From Acidobacteriota bacterium (lineage in GTDB: Bacteria; Actinomycetota; Actinomycetes; Actinomycetales; Microbacteriaceae): DNA of 43,628 nt. Positions 24,187-33,013 of the stretch are shown in pieces; position 1 is the stretch's first letter; each line of letters opens with the position of its first letter. The notes beneath the pieces are model-generated. The model did no database searches, had not been told where the DNA came from, and saw only the letters and a program-made list of their open reading frames with translations. A program made the translations under genes and the position numbers. The DNA is taken from the NCBI GenBank assembly GCA_019351995.1, contig JABBOD010000019.1, forward strand, positions 1 through 43,628. Direction: 5' to 3'.

Positions 24187-27100
24187 GTGGCACTCGAACG
24201 CTTGATCTCCGGGCTTTCGCGCGCCCACGCCCTCGATGTGGCCCTTCACGAGGCCGACCATGACGCAGATTTCTCGCTCGTCGACGGGATGCGGGTCCCG
24301 CTCCTGGCCGCACTCGTCGAGCGTCGGGCGGCCACGTCGGGGCCGCAAGCACTGCTGGCCGTGACCGCCACCTCCCGTGAGTCGGAGGGCGTGCGTGCGG
24401 CATTCGGCAGCTACCTTCCCGGCGCGACCGTGCTGAGCCTGCCGGCCTGGGAGACACTGCCGCACGAGCGGCTCAGCCCGAGCGCCGAGACGATCGGTGC
24501 GCGCCTCAAGGCCCTCCGCACCCTCGATGCCTGGCAGAAGCGGTCGCCCTCCGAGCGCAACGGCCACCTGATCGTGGTGGCGAGCGTGCGGGCCGCGCTC
24601 CAGCCCCTTGCCACCGGCCTCGCCGACGTGGAACCGATCGTTCTGCGCGCCAGCGAGCGTGGCTACGATCTGGCGAGCCTCAGCATCCGGCTCGTCGAGT
24701 TGGCGTATGTGCGGGTGGATCTGGTGACGCGACGCGGGGAGTTCGCGGTGCGCGGCGGCATCCTCGACGTGTTCGCCCCCGACGCCGAACACCCGGTGCG
24801 GGCCGAGTTCTTCGGCGATGAGCTCGAGCAGCTTCGAGCATTCTCGGTCGCGGATCAGCGCTCGCTGCCCGGCGACGTCGAGACGGCCGAGCTCGCCCCC
24901 AGCCGCGAGCTCCTGCTCACGGAGGCCGTCCGCCAGCGTGCGCGCGAGATGGAGCACGAGTTCCCGAGCCTTGCCCCGATGCTGGCGAAAGTGGCGGAGG
25001 GCATCCCCGTGGAAGGCATGGAAGCGCTCGCCCCCGCCCTCCTCGACACCATGGTGCCCCTGACCGACTACTTGCCGGCGGACGCCGCGATCGCCATCCT
25101 CGGCCCCGAACGCGTTGCGACACGAGCCGTCAACCTCGCCGAGACGAATCGCGAGTTCCTGAGTGCCGCGTGGAACGCCGCCACCGCCGGAGCCCAGGCG
25201 CCCATCGACCTCGGCTCCGGCGACTTCTTGACGGTCGCGGGCCTTCACGCCGCCGCGGGCGGGCGGGTTTGGTGGACGCTCAGCCCCTTCGATGCCAACG
25301 ACGATGACGTGATCCGGCTCGACGCGCAGCCCGTCCCCAGCTTCGCGGGTCACGCCGAGGGAGCCGTCGACCACGTCGCCGAGTTGCTGCGCGCCGGCTG
25401 GACCGTGGCCATCGCGGCCGGCGGCACCGGCCTGGTTGAACGCGCCGCGGACGTGCTCGCCGAGCGGGAGGTGTCGGGCCGTGCGGTCGACGAGTTCCCG
25501 GCCGCGCCCGAGACCGGCGTCGCCTACCTCGTCACGGGATCCGTCGAAGCCGGCTTCGAGCTGAGCGACGACCACATCGCCGTGCTGAGCGAGGCCGAGT
25601 TCTACGGTCGCGCCGCCGGCATCGACTCCCGTCAGGTGAAGCGGCTTGCCAGCCGCCGCAAGAATGTCGTCGACCCGCTGCAGTTGCACGCGGGCGACTA
25701 CGTCGTGCACCAGACGCACGGCATCGGCAAGTTCGTCGAACTGGTGCAGCGCGAGGTCTCCAGCGGAACCCGCACGCCGCGCGGTCCCCTCGGGACCACC
25801 GTCACCGCCGACAAGGTGCTGCGGGACTATCTGGTGATCGAGTACGCGCCCAGCAAGCGCGGGCATCCCGGCGACCGGCTCTTCGTGCCCACCGACCAGC
25901 TGGACCTGCTGACCCGCTACGTCGGCGGCGAGGCGCCGGCGCTGAGCAAGATGGGAGGATCCGACTGGGCTGCCGCCAAGGGCAAGGCACGCAAGGCGGT
26001 GCGGGACATCGCCGTCGAGCTGGTCAAGCTGTACAGCGCGCGGATGGCCAGCGTCGGGCACGCCTTCCCGCCGGACACCCCCTGGCAGCGTGAGCTGGAG
26101 GAGGCGTTCCCGTTCGCGGAGACCCCCGATCAGCTCTCGACCATCGACGAGGTCAAAGCCGACATGGAGCGCGCGATCCCCATGGACCGACTCATCTCGG
26201 GGGACGTCGGCTACGGCAAGACCGAGATCGCGGTGCGCGCCGCGTTCAAAGCGGTGCAGGACGGCAAACAGGTCGCGATGCTGGTGCCGACCACGCTGCT
26301 GGTCCGCCAGCACATGGAGACCTTCAGCGAGCGCTTCGCCGGCTTCCCCGTCCACCTGCGCGCGCTCAGCCGTTTTCAGACCGCCAAGGAGTCGAAGGAG
26401 ACGATCGAGGGGCTGGCGCGCGGCGAAGTGGATGTCGTGATCGGGACCCACCGACTGCTCAGCGAGGGCATCCAGTTCAAGGATCTGGGCCTGGTCATCA
26501 TCGACGAGGAGCAGCGCTTCGGGGTCGAGCACAAGGACGCGCTGAAGAAGCTGAAGACGAACGTCGACATCCTGGCGATGTCGGCGACGCCCATTCCGCG
26601 CACGCTCGAGATGGCGGTCACCGGCATCCGCGAGATGTCGACATTGGCGACACCCCCGGAGGACCGGCATCCGATCCTGACCTACGTCGGTGCGTACAGC
26701 GACAAGCAGGTGGCGGCGGCGATCCGGCGCGAACTGCTTCGCGAAGGGCAGGTCTTCTATGTGCACAACCGGGTGTCGTCGATCAACCGGGTGGCGGCGC
26801 AGATCGCCGAGCTCGTGCCGGAAGCCCGAGTCGCCGTCGCGCACGGCCAGCTGAGCGAGAGCGTGCTCGAGCAGGTCATCGTTGACTTCTGGGAGGGCAA
26901 GTTCGACGTGCTCGTCACCACGACGATCATCGAGACCGGCATCGATATCGCCAACGCCAACACCCTCATCATCGATCGGGCTGACAAGTACGGGCTCAGC
27001 CAGCTGCACCAGATCCGCGGGCGCGTCGGCCGCGGGCGCGAGCGCGCGTACGCCTACTTCCTCTACGACGACGACAAGCCGCTCAGTGAGCTCGCGCAGG

Positions 27101-27783
27101 ACCGGCTGCAGACCATCGCCGCCAACAACGAGCTCGGCGGCGGCATGCAGATCGCGCTGAAAGACCTGGAGATCCGCGGTGCGGGCAACCTGCTCGGCGG
27201 CGAGCAGTCCGGCCACATCGCGGGCGTCGGCTTCGACCTCTACCTGCGGATGATCGGGGAGGCCGTCGCGACCTTCCGCGGCGACGTTGCCGAGGGTCAG
27301 ACCGAGCTGCGCCTCGAGCTGCCGGTGGATGCGCACATCCCCGAGGAGTATGTCGAGAGCGAGCGGCTGCGGCTGGAGGCGTACCAGAAGCTCTCGACCG
27401 CCTCGGCACCGGCGTCGGCCGATGACTCGATCGATTCGGTCGTCGAGGAGCTGATGGACCGGTACGGCGAGCTGCCCCACCAGGTGCAGAACCTGGTCGC
27501 GATCTCGCGCCTGCGGCGTCTCGCCCAGAAGGCCGGGCTCAGCGATGTCGTCGCCATGGGCGGCAACCTGCGCATCGCTCCGGCGGAGCTGCCCGACTCG
27601 CTGCAGGTGCGACTGCAGCGGCTCTACCCGGGCGCCAAGCTGTTCGCGCAGGCGAAGGCGATCAGTGTGCCGCTGTTCGCCGGCATCGCGAACCCGCAGC
27701 ACAGCGATCCCGAGCTGATCGCGTGGGTGACCGAGCTGCTCGCCGCCATCTTCCCGGCGAAGGTCGCGCCGGCGGTCGACTGA
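24187..27783 (+). CDS. mfd: Transcription-repair coupling factor
   Basis: Product of 1198 aa, full length. Mfd removes RNA polymerase stalled at DNA damage and recruits UvrA. The order is as expected: UvrB-like N-terminal part, the RNA-polymerase-interaction domain around 490-580 (GDYVVHQTHGIGKF), then the SF2 helicase core with GDVGYGKTEIA (Walker A), the DEEQRFGVEH box, SATPIPRTL, and the translocase motifs near IIETGIDIANANT and QIRGRVGRG. It closes with the C-terminal TRCF domain (after ESERLRLEAY). No frameshift is seen. A 1571-aa minus-strand frame covering it is a GC-driven artefact. Confidence 0.97.
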   Translation: MALERLISGLSRAHALDVALHEADHDADFSLVDGMRVPLLAALVERRAATSGPQALLAVTATSRESEGVRAAFGSYLPGATVLSLPAWETLPHERLSPSAETIGARLKALRTLDAWQKRSPSERNGHLIVVASVRAALQPLATGLADVEPIVLRASERGYDLASLSIRLVELAYVRVDLVTRRGEFAVRGGILDVFAPDAEHPVRAEFFGDELEQLRAFSVADQRSLPGDVETAELAPSRELLLTEAVRQRAREMEHEFPSLAPMLAKVAEGIPVEGMEALAPALLDTMVPLTDYLPADAAIAILGPERVATRAVNLAETNREFLSAAWNAATAGAQAPIDLGSGDFLTVAGLHAAAGGRVWWTLSPFDANDDDVIRLDAQPVPSFAGHAEGAVDHVAELLRAGWTVAIAAGGTGLVERAADVLAEREVSGRAVDEFPAAPETGVAYLVTGSVEAGFELSDDHIAVLSEAEFYGRAAGIDSRQVKRLASRRKNVVDPLQLHAGDYVVHQTHGIGKFVELVQREVSSGTRTPRGPLGTTVTADKVLRDYLVIEYAPSKRGHPGDRLFVPTDQLDLLTRYVGGEAPALSKMGGSDWAAAKGKARKAVRDIAVELVKLYSARMASVGHAFPPDTPWQRELEEAFPFAETPDQLSTIDEVKADMERAIPMDRLISGDVGYGKTEIAVRAAFKAVQDGKQVAMLVPTTLLVRQHMETFSERFAGFPVHLRALSRFQTAKESKETIEGLARGEVDVVIGTHRLLSEGIQFKDLGLVIIDEEQRFGVEHKDALKKLKTNVDILAMSATPIPRTLEMAVTGIREMSTLATPPEDRHPILTYVGAYSDKQVAAAIRRELLREGQVFYVHNRVSSINRVAAQIAELVPEARVAVAHGQLSESVLEQVIVDFWEGKFDVLVTTTIIETGIDIANANTLIIDRADKYGLSQLHQIRGRVGRGRERAYAYFLYDDDKPLSELAQDRLQTIAANNELGGGMQIALKDLEIRGAGNLLGGEQSGHIAGVGFDLYLRMIGEAVATFRGDVAEGQTELRLELPVDAHIPEEYVESERLRLEAYQKLSTASAPASADDSIDSVVEELMDRYGELPHQVQNLVAISRLRRLAQKAGLSDVVAMGGNLRIAPAELPDSLQVRLQRLYPGAKLFAQAKAISVPLFAGIANPQHSDPELIAWVTELLAAIFPAKVAPAVD

Positions 27784-27801
27784 GGCGACTCGCAGGGGCG
27801 T

Positions 27802-28545
27802 TCAGTCGCGCGTCGCCCAGGCGCCGCCGACCGCGATCGGGATGAGCACCAAGGAGCGCAGATCCACCAGCGCGTGCAGCACGATGGGCGCGACAATCGA
27901 CCCGGTCACGACGTAGAGCGTCGCGAAGACGAGCCCGAGAAGGGCGGAAACCAGGACGCCGGGCACACCCTGGTAGAGATGCAGCATCCCGAACACCAGG
28001 GCGGCCAGCCCGAAGGCGAGCGGACCGTTGCCGACGATCCCGAACACGAGGGCGGGGAGCGCGAGACGGAACAGCAGTTCCTCGAAGACCCCCGCCTGGA
28101 GCGCGAGTCCTGCGCCGTACTTCAGTTCGCCGCGCACGCGGGGGAGCAGGGCCCGGATGTCGCCGACCGCCGGGATCTCCTCCATGCTGCCGCGCAGCGC
28201 GAGCACCGGCCCGATGAGCAGTGCGATCACCGCCAGGGCGAGCGCGACCGAGACGACGGCCCCGATCGGCGTCCCGAACCAGTCGCGCAGCGCGGCGACC
28301 GGGGTCCAGCTCTGCGTTCCGCGGAGCGCCAAAGGAACGTACGCCCAGGCCGCGAGCAGCACCGCGCACGTCAGTCCGCCCATGACGAGCACCGACTCCA
28401 GCAACCAGCGCGCGTACACCCGCTGCCGCGCCCGTGTCGACGTCAGCGCCTTGAATCGACGGTACGACCCGTGCTGGCGGGTGACCGCGCGCCAGCCCAG
28501 CAACCCGAGTACCACGAGCAGAAGGGCGACCAAGGTGAGTTGCAC
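27802..28545 (-). CDS. CPBP-family intramembrane protease
   Basis: Product of 247 aa with about seven predicted membrane helices. The CPBP (Abi, Rce1-like) motifs are present: EELLFR (about 158-163), FGMLHLYQG (about 187-195) and HALVD (about 227-231), giving the Glu-Glu, His and His/Asp that form the metalloprotease site. The bacterial role is usually unknown; bacteriocin self-immunity and membrane-protein processing are known for relatives. GTG 28545 has CAGAAT 6 nt upstream. It is convergent with mfd (18 bp apart) and divergent from the MFS gene. Confidence 0.88.
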   Translation of the reverse strand: MQLTLVALLLVVLGLLGWRAVTRQHGSYRRFKALTSTRARQRVYARWLLESVLVMGGLTCAVLLAAWAYVPLALRGTQSWTPVAALRDWFGTPIGAVVSVALALAVIALLIGPVLALRGSMEEIPAVGDIRALLPRVRGELKYGAGLALQAGVFEELLFRLALPALVFGIVGNGPLAFGLAALVFGMLHLYQGVPGVLVSALLGLVFATLYVVTGSIVAPIVLHALVDLRSLVLIPIAVGGAWATRD

Positions 28546-28602
28546 GTGCCCATTCTGCGGCAGCCGGGAATGTTGCGCCGTGCAACGGTCTTAGAGTCAG
28601 TT
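28546..28602. promoter_or_regulatory. Divergent promoters and inverted repeat, CPBP/MFS gap
   Basis: Minus strand: CAGAAT (28557-28552), 6 nt before GTG 28545. Plus strand: TAGAGT (28592-28597), 5 nt before GTG 28603. Between them GTTGC-N5-GCAAC (28572-28586) forms a short inverted repeat that could be an operator. Confidence 0.4.
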
Positions 28603-30051
28603 GTGACGAACGACGTAGGGCTCCGGTCCGAGCGCGGCCCTGTGCTGCTTGCCATCATGGTGAGCACCGGGCTGGTGGCCATCGATTCGACGATCCTGGC
28701 GACGGCAGTGCCGTCCGTGGTGAAGGACATCGGTGGGTTCTCGGCCTTCCCCTGGCTGTTCTCGATCTACCTGCTCGCGCAGGCGGTCACGGTTCCGATC
28801 TACTCGAAACTCGCCGACATGCTTGGTCGCAAGCCGATCATCCTCGTCGGGATCGGGCTGTTTCTGCTCGGTTCCGTCCTGTGCGGCGTCGCGTGGAGCA
28901 TGCCGGCGCTGATCGCGTTCCGCGCCCTGCAGGGCCTCGGAGCCGGTGCCGTGCAGCCGATGTCGATCACGATCATCGGGGACATCTATACGGTCGCCGA
29001 GCGAGCCCGCGTCCAGGGCTATGTCGCGGGCGTTTGGGCCGTCGCCTCCGTGGTCGGCCCGACTCTCGGCGGAGTCTTCTCGGAGTTCGTCTCGTGGCGC
29101 TGGATTTTCTACGTGAATGTGCCCATCTGCATCCTGGCCGTCGTGCTGCTGCTGCGCGGCTTCCACGAGAAGGTCGAGAAGCGTCCGCACCGCATCGACT
29201 TTGCGGGCGCAGGCCTGCTGGCGACATCGACCGCGTCGATCGTGCTCGGCGTGCTCGAGGGCGGTCAGGCCTGGGCGTGGAACTCGCCGACCAGCATCGG
29301 CATCTTCGCGGCCGGTGCGGTGCTGCTGGCGCTGTTCATCGTGGTGGAACGACGAGTGCCCGAGCCGGTTCTTCCGCTGTGGGTGTTCGGGCGGCGCCTG
29401 CTGCTCACGACATCACTGGTGGGCTTCGGGGTCGGTGGCGCCCTGATCGGGCTCAGCTCGTTCGTGCCGACCTACCTGGAGGGTTCGATCGGTGCGACGC
29501 CGCTGATCGCGGGCCTCGCACTCGCCGCTCTGACGATCGGCTGGCCGGTCGCGGCGACATTCGCCGGACGCCTCTATCTGCGCATCGGTTTCCGCAACAC
29601 GGCGCTGATCGGCACGATCTTCGTGGTGGCCGGCACGATCGTGTTGGCGGCTTTCGGACTCCAGCCCTCGCTGATCATCGTCTCCGTGTCGTGTTTCGCG
29701 ATCGGGTTCGGGTTCGGCTGGTCGGCGGTTCCGAGCCTGATTGCGGCCCAGTCGAGTGTCGGCTGGGGAGAACGCGGCGTCGTCACCGGCGCCAACATGT
29801 TCGCGCGTTCGATCGGGAGTGCCGTCGGCGCCGCGATCTTCGGCGCCGTTGCGAACGGCATCATCGCGGCCCACGGGGGCAACGAGAACAACCCCAACAC
29901 GGTGGCGCTGGCCTCGACGGGCGTGTTCATCGGCATCGCTGCCACGGCGGTGCTCGTGGTGATCGCGGTCGTTGCGATGCCCAAGACACCGATCGGCGCA
30001 TCCGCCCCCAGCGTCGGCGACACAGCGAAGGCGGCATCCACGGCGTCATGA
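28603..30051 (+). CDS. MFS drug-efflux-type transporter (DHA2, 14 helices)
   Basis: Product of 482 aa with about 14 predicted membrane helices. The DHA2 hallmark is in helix 1 (LVAIDSTILATAVPSV). The loop 2-3 motif is KLADMLGRKPIILVG, and the helix-5 antiporter motif C is present as GPTLGGVFSEFVSWRWIFYVN. Such pumps export drugs or toxic metabolites by proton antiport; the substrate is unknown. GTG 28603 is leaderless-type. The reading frame runs open upstream, but only from here does the product look like the family. Confidence 0.9.
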   Translation: MTNDVGLRSERGPVLLAIMVSTGLVAIDSTILATAVPSVVKDIGGFSAFPWLFSIYLLAQAVTVPIYSKLADMLGRKPIILVGIGLFLLGSVLCGVAWSMPALIAFRALQGLGAGAVQPMSITIIGDIYTVAERARVQGYVAGVWAVASVVGPTLGGVFSEFVSWRWIFYVNVPICILAVVLLLRGFHEKVEKRPHRIDFAGAGLLATSTASIVLGVLEGGQAWAWNSPTSIGIFAAGAVLLALFIVVERRVPEPVLPLWVFGRRLLLTTSLVGFGVGGALIGLSSFVPTYLEGSIGATPLIAGLALAALTIGWPVAATFAGRLYLRIGFRNTALIGTIFVVAGTIVLAAFGLQPSLIIVSVSCFAIGFGFGWSAVPSLIAAQSSVGWGERGVVTGANMFARSIGSAVGAAIFGAVANGIIAAHGGNENNPNTVALASTGVFIGIAATAVLVVIAVVAMPKTPIGASAPSVGDTAKAASTAS

Positions 30052-30058
30052 TGGGCGC

Positions 30059-30592
30059 ATGAGCGCATACATCGCCCCGCCGCAGCACATCCCGATCCTC
30101 CTCCGTTTCGGACTCTGGATCTCGCGGCGCGTCACCGGGGACGACCTCCTGCCGCCGAAACTGCTGGCCTGGTACCCGCGCTCCGCGATCGGGATCGGGG
30201 TGCTCGAGTCGCTGGTCGCGCACGGCGAGGGGCAGGTGGACGAGCGCATGCTGAAGTTGGTGCGCATGACCGTCTCGTTCGTGGTGGAGTGCCCTTTCTG
30301 CATGGGGTTCAACGCGCGCGGCTGGGAGAAGCACATGACCGACGCCGAACTGCTGGGCGTGCAGGGAGTGACCGCGCTCGAGGACGTTCCGAGCCTCACC
30401 TGGAGGGAACGTCTCGCGATCGAGTACGCGCGCAAGGTCTGCGAGACCCCCTTGAACTTCACGCCGGAGTTCGGCGTGCGACTCACCGAGTCCTTCACCG
30501 AACGGGAGATCGTGATTCTGGCAACGACGGCCGCGCAGGTGAACCTGTGGGCGCGCACCATCCAGGCCCTGGGCGCCCCGGCGCAGGGCTGA
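30059..30592 (+). CDS. Carboxymuconolactone decarboxylase/AhpD-like protein
   Basis: Product of 177 aa. The all-helical AhpD-like fold is suggested by the core LKLVRMTVSFVVECPFCMGF, where Cys78 and Cys81 form the CxxC redox pair, followed by a helix (YARKVCETP) and a late FTEREIVILATTAAQVNLW. Such proteins are usually alkylhydroperoxidase partners or lactone decarboxylases; a CxxC favours a redox role. ATG 30059 follows the MFS stop by 7 bp. CATGAT lies 6 nt upstream, so it may be co-transcribed, separately leaderless, or both. Confidence 0.82.
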   Translation: MSAYIAPPQHIPILLRFGLWISRRVTGDDLLPPKLLAWYPRSAIGIGVLESLVAHGEGQVDERMLKLVRMTVSFVVECPFCMGFNARGWEKHMTDAELLGVQGVTALEDVPSLTWRERLAIEYARKVCETPLNFTPEFGVRLTESFTEREIVILATTAAQVNLWARTIQALGAPAQG

Positions 30593-30616
30593 CCGCCGCC
30601 GCCCTTCCCCGCCCTT

Positions 30617-30679
30617 CGCTGAGAGTACGTATATCTGCGGACTCTCAGCGCTGAGAGCGGGCGCGAACACGTACTCTCA
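30617..30679. repeat. Cluster of four inverted TGAGAG motifs before mazG
   Basis: Four copies of a CGCTGAGAG-type half site alternate in direction: 30617-30630 (+), 30641-30650 (-), 30649-30659 (+) and 30669-30679 (-). The middle pair makes the 16-bp palindrome CTCTCAGCGCTGAGAG (30642-30657), the first pair a 10-bp stem, and the outer pair matches over 11 bp (TGAGAGTACGT with ACGTACTCTCA). It may be an operator, a terminator for the AhpD-like gene, or a dispersed palindromic repeat. Confidence 0.6.
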
Positions 30680-30692
30680 CGGGGCATGGCGG

Positions 30693-30704
30693 CAGGATGG
30701 GGGG
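30693..30704 (+). promoter_or_regulatory. Candidate leaderless -10 of mazG
   Basis: CAGGAT (30693-30698) lies 6 nt before ATG 30705. The six bases are all G and could also act as a weak RBS. Confidence 0.4.
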
Positions 30705-31379
30705 ATGACGCCGCCGCCCGATCCGCTCGTGCCGATCACGCCGCATCCGCAGCTCGACGAGCTGATCGGCGTGCTCGAGAAGCTGCGCGCGCCGGGAGGC
30801 TGTGTCTGGGACCGCGAGCAGACCCACGCATCCCTCGTGCAGTACCTGATCGAGGAGACGTTCGAACTCGTCGACGCGATCGAGGTCGGCGACCACGCCG
30901 AACTGCTTGAGGAGCTCGGGGATGTGCTCTACCAGGTGCTCTTCCACGCCGACATTGCGGCTGAGGCGGGCTGGTTCACTCTCGAGGATGTCGCGGAGCA
31001 CATGCGAACGAAGATGGTCGCCCGGCACCCGCACGTGTTCGGTGACGTGAGCGTTGAGACGTCCGCCGACGTGGTCGCCACCTGGGAGGCGGTGAAGGCG
31101 GTGGAGAAGGCCCATCGCACGAGCGTGCTCGACGGCATTCCGCAGGGGATGCCGAGCCTCGCGCTGGCCGACAAGGTGCTCGGGCGCGCGGCGAAGGTGG
31201 GGGTCGAGCGAGCGGCCGCGGCATCCATTCCCGCGACCGAGGAGGAGCTCGGCGCTCAACTGCTGGCGACCGTGGCGGCCGCGAAGGCCGCCGGGTTGGA
31301 CAGTGAACGGGCGCTGCGAGGTGCGCTCCGCACGGTTAGTGACGAGGTGCGGGCGGCGGAAGCCGCAGCGGGTCGATGA
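30705..31379 (+). CDS. mazG: MazG nucleoside triphosphate pyrophosphohydrolase
   Basis: Product of 224 aa. MazG hydrolyses NTPs/dNTPs to monophosphates, clearing damaged nucleotides and, in mycobacteria, oxidised dNTPs. The MazG fold has GGCVWDREQTHASL, then the metal-binding EETFELVDAI and EELGDVLYQVLFHA (ExxE...ExxD). Only one MazG domain is complete; the C-terminal part is helical and shortened compared with the double-domain E. coli protein. The stop overlaps the next ATG by 4 nt. Confidence 0.92.
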   Translation: MTPPPDPLVPITPHPQLDELIGVLEKLRAPGGCVWDREQTHASLVQYLIEETFELVDAIEVGDHAELLEELGDVLYQVLFHADIAAEAGWFTLEDVAEHMRTKMVARHPHVFGDVSVETSADVVATWEAVKAVEKAHRTSVLDGIPQGMPSLALADKVLGRAAKVGVERAAAASIPATEEELGAQLLATVAAAKAAGLDSERALRGALRTVSDEVRAAEAAAGR

Positions 31380-31840
31380 GCCTCGAGATTCGGGTTGCGG
31401 ACGCTACCGACATCCCCGCGCTCGCGGCGCTGCGGCGCCAGGCGCAGGAGAGCGTCGATGATCCCGGATTCGAGGCGCGATTCGCCGCCTGGTCAGAGTC
31501 CGAGGGAGCCAGGCGTACGACCTGGGTGGCCGATGACGGCGGTCTGATCGGCTGTGCCTCCCTGTTCGAATATCGTCGGATGCCGGCACCAGACCGTGAC
31601 GATTCCTGCTGGGGCTACGTGGGGAACATGATGGTGGTCGAGGAACGCCGCAACGCCGGGATCGGTTCACTGCTGCTGAATGCGGTTCTCACCGCGGCCG
31701 AGGAGCGCGGTTACGCGCGCATTGTGCTCGCCCCGTCGCCCCGCTCGATCGAGTTCTATCGGCGAGCAGGCTTCCTCGACGCAGGTTCGGACGCAGGCGC
31801 GCACCGTCTCATGGTGCACCCGTCGCGACCTCAGGGTTAG
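31376..31840 (+). CDS. GNAT N-acetyltransferase
   Basis: Product of 154 aa with the standard single GNAT fold. The acetyl-CoA pyrophosphate loop is RNAGIGSLLLN (about 92-102), preceded by the strand YVGNMMVVEE and followed by IEFYRRAGF. The substrate is unknown. It is translationally coupled to mazG (ATGA). Its 3' end overlaps, tail to tail, the stop of the last acyltransferase of the minus-strand array by 4 nt. Confidence 0.88.
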   Translation: MSLEIRVADATDIPALAALRRQAQESVDDPGFEARFAAWSESEGARRTTWVADDGGLIGCASLFEYRRMPAPDRDDSCWGYVGNMMVVEERRNAGIGSLLLNAVLTAAEERGYARIVLAPSPRSIEFYRRAGFLDAGSDAGAHRLMVHPSRPQG

Positions 31841-33006
31841 CGCCGTAACCGGCGCCGTGCGGCGCCGAGACCGGTCCGCGCGCGCCGGACTGCTGGGACG
31901 AGGCGGATGATCGTTCGTGCGAGCATGCCGCCGTGAGCCAGCAGCAGCGTCTCATGCGGACGGCGGTCGGGATACAGCCTCGTGCTGTCGACGTAGTACG
32001 AACTCAGGTTGGGGTCGAAGAAGTCCGCGCCGAGCCCGCCCACGATGTGCTTCCACTCCGCAATCCTCCCGAACGTTCCTGCGCTGTACGCACTGAAGCG
32101 CTCGTCGTACGCGTCGAGGCACCCGAAGACCCCGTCGCCCGCTTTGAAGCCAACCGTCATGTACACGATGTTGTTCAGTTCGTCCGTGAGGGCCAGCACG
32201 ACCAACTTGCCGTCGGCCCGAAACGCGGCCGCCACTTCGGCAAACCACTGGTCATGTCCGACGAGCCGTAACGCGTGGCCCCCTTTTTCTGCCTGTCCCT
32301 TCCAGCCGCTCGCTTCCAAGTCGAGAAACTGCTCAACGGCTTCCGGATCGGCGCTCCGATCCACAATCCGCAACTCGGAACCCAGCTCGCGTTGGAGAGC
32401 GAGCAAGAGTCTCGCACGGTGCTTTCGCGTGCCACTGCTCGAATGATCCAAGGTGAACAGTGGACTCGGCTCGCTTGCCTTCTGGGGTCGCCGGGCAAAC
32501 GCGCGTTCATCGTGTGCCTGTTCAAGTATCGGGATTTGCAGTTGCGCAATCGCTTCGCGGAGTGTGGCAGAGAGCGGGCCGTCGCCTGGCAGGTTGTCCA
32601 GTCGGAGCAAGCCGGGAAGGCGAAAGCGACGGACTCCGGTGAGCAGACATTGCCACGTCTCGACGGGATTGTCGGGGCTGATCAGCGGATTGCGGAGATC
32701 CCCGATCTGGTCCATGAACGGACCGGTGGTCGACAGCGCGCGAACCCGACCCTTCGCGAACGCGGCGCCGATCGAGAACGCCATGACGGCAAGCACCTCG
32801 GTACCGCGCTCGACGATCGCCAGCTGCAGACTCTGCGCATCCTTCCGATGGCGGGCTGAGGTCACTAGGAAACGAGGATCGTGGTAGGGGTTTGGCTCAA
32901 TGGAGCGCTGAGCCAGCTGTTTCCACTTCTCCACGAGAGCGTCGTCGGCTGCCGTCAGGGGGATCATTCGAAACGACAATTTCCTGCCTGCGGCGATCGA
33001 TGTCAC
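31837..33006 (-). CDS. FemAB/CelD-like GNAT-fold acyltransferase, array copy 5
   Basis: Product of 389 aa from GTG 33006. The protein matches its four upstream neighbours along the whole length: an N-terminal half with WKQLAQRSIEPNPYHDPRF and LPGLLRLDNLP, and a C-terminal Acetyltransf_6 half with LDLEASGWKG, HDQWFAEVAAAFRA, LDAYDERFSAYSAGTFGR, FFDPNLSSYYVDS and LYPDRR. The start is uncertain: TTG 32979 matches the sibling N-termini best, whereas GTG 33006 is linked to the upstream stop through a four-codon frame (see findings). It is one of the two more diverged copies and the last of the array. Confidence 0.75.
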   Translation of the reverse strand: MTSIAAGRKLSFRMIPLTAADDALVEKWKQLAQRSIEPNPYHDPRFLVTSARHRKDAQSLQLAIVERGTEVLAVMAFSIGAAFAKGRVRALSTTGPFMDQIGDLRNPLISPDNPVETWQCLLTGVRRFRLPGLLRLDNLPGDGPLSATLREAIAQLQIPILEQAHDERAFARRPQKASEPSPLFTLDHSSSGTRKHRARLLLALQRELGSELRIVDRSADPEAVEQFLDLEASGWKGQAEKGGHALRLVGHDQWFAEVAAAFRADGKLVVLALTDELNNIVYMTVGFKAGDGVFGCLDAYDERFSAYSAGTFGRIAEWKHIVGGLGADFFDPNLSSYYVDSTRLYPDRRPHETLLLAHGGMLARTIIRLVPAVRRARTGLGAARRRLRR

Positions 33007-33013
33007 GGGAAGT

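Noticed and set aside
22987..27702. 1571-aa open frame on the minus strand opposite rplY, pth and mfd
   Set aside because: It is antisense to three clear genes, has no recognisable domain, is rich in Arg/Asp/His/Gly and arises from high third-position GC.
27802..28545. CPBP gene as an abortive-infection system
   Set aside because: The Abi label is historical for the fold; no phage-related neighbour or partner gene is present.
30705..31379. mazG as part of a toxin-antitoxin or phage-defence module
   Set aside because: No mazE/mazF or defence gene is near; the partner is a plain GNAT, so housekeeping nucleotide cleaning is simpler.
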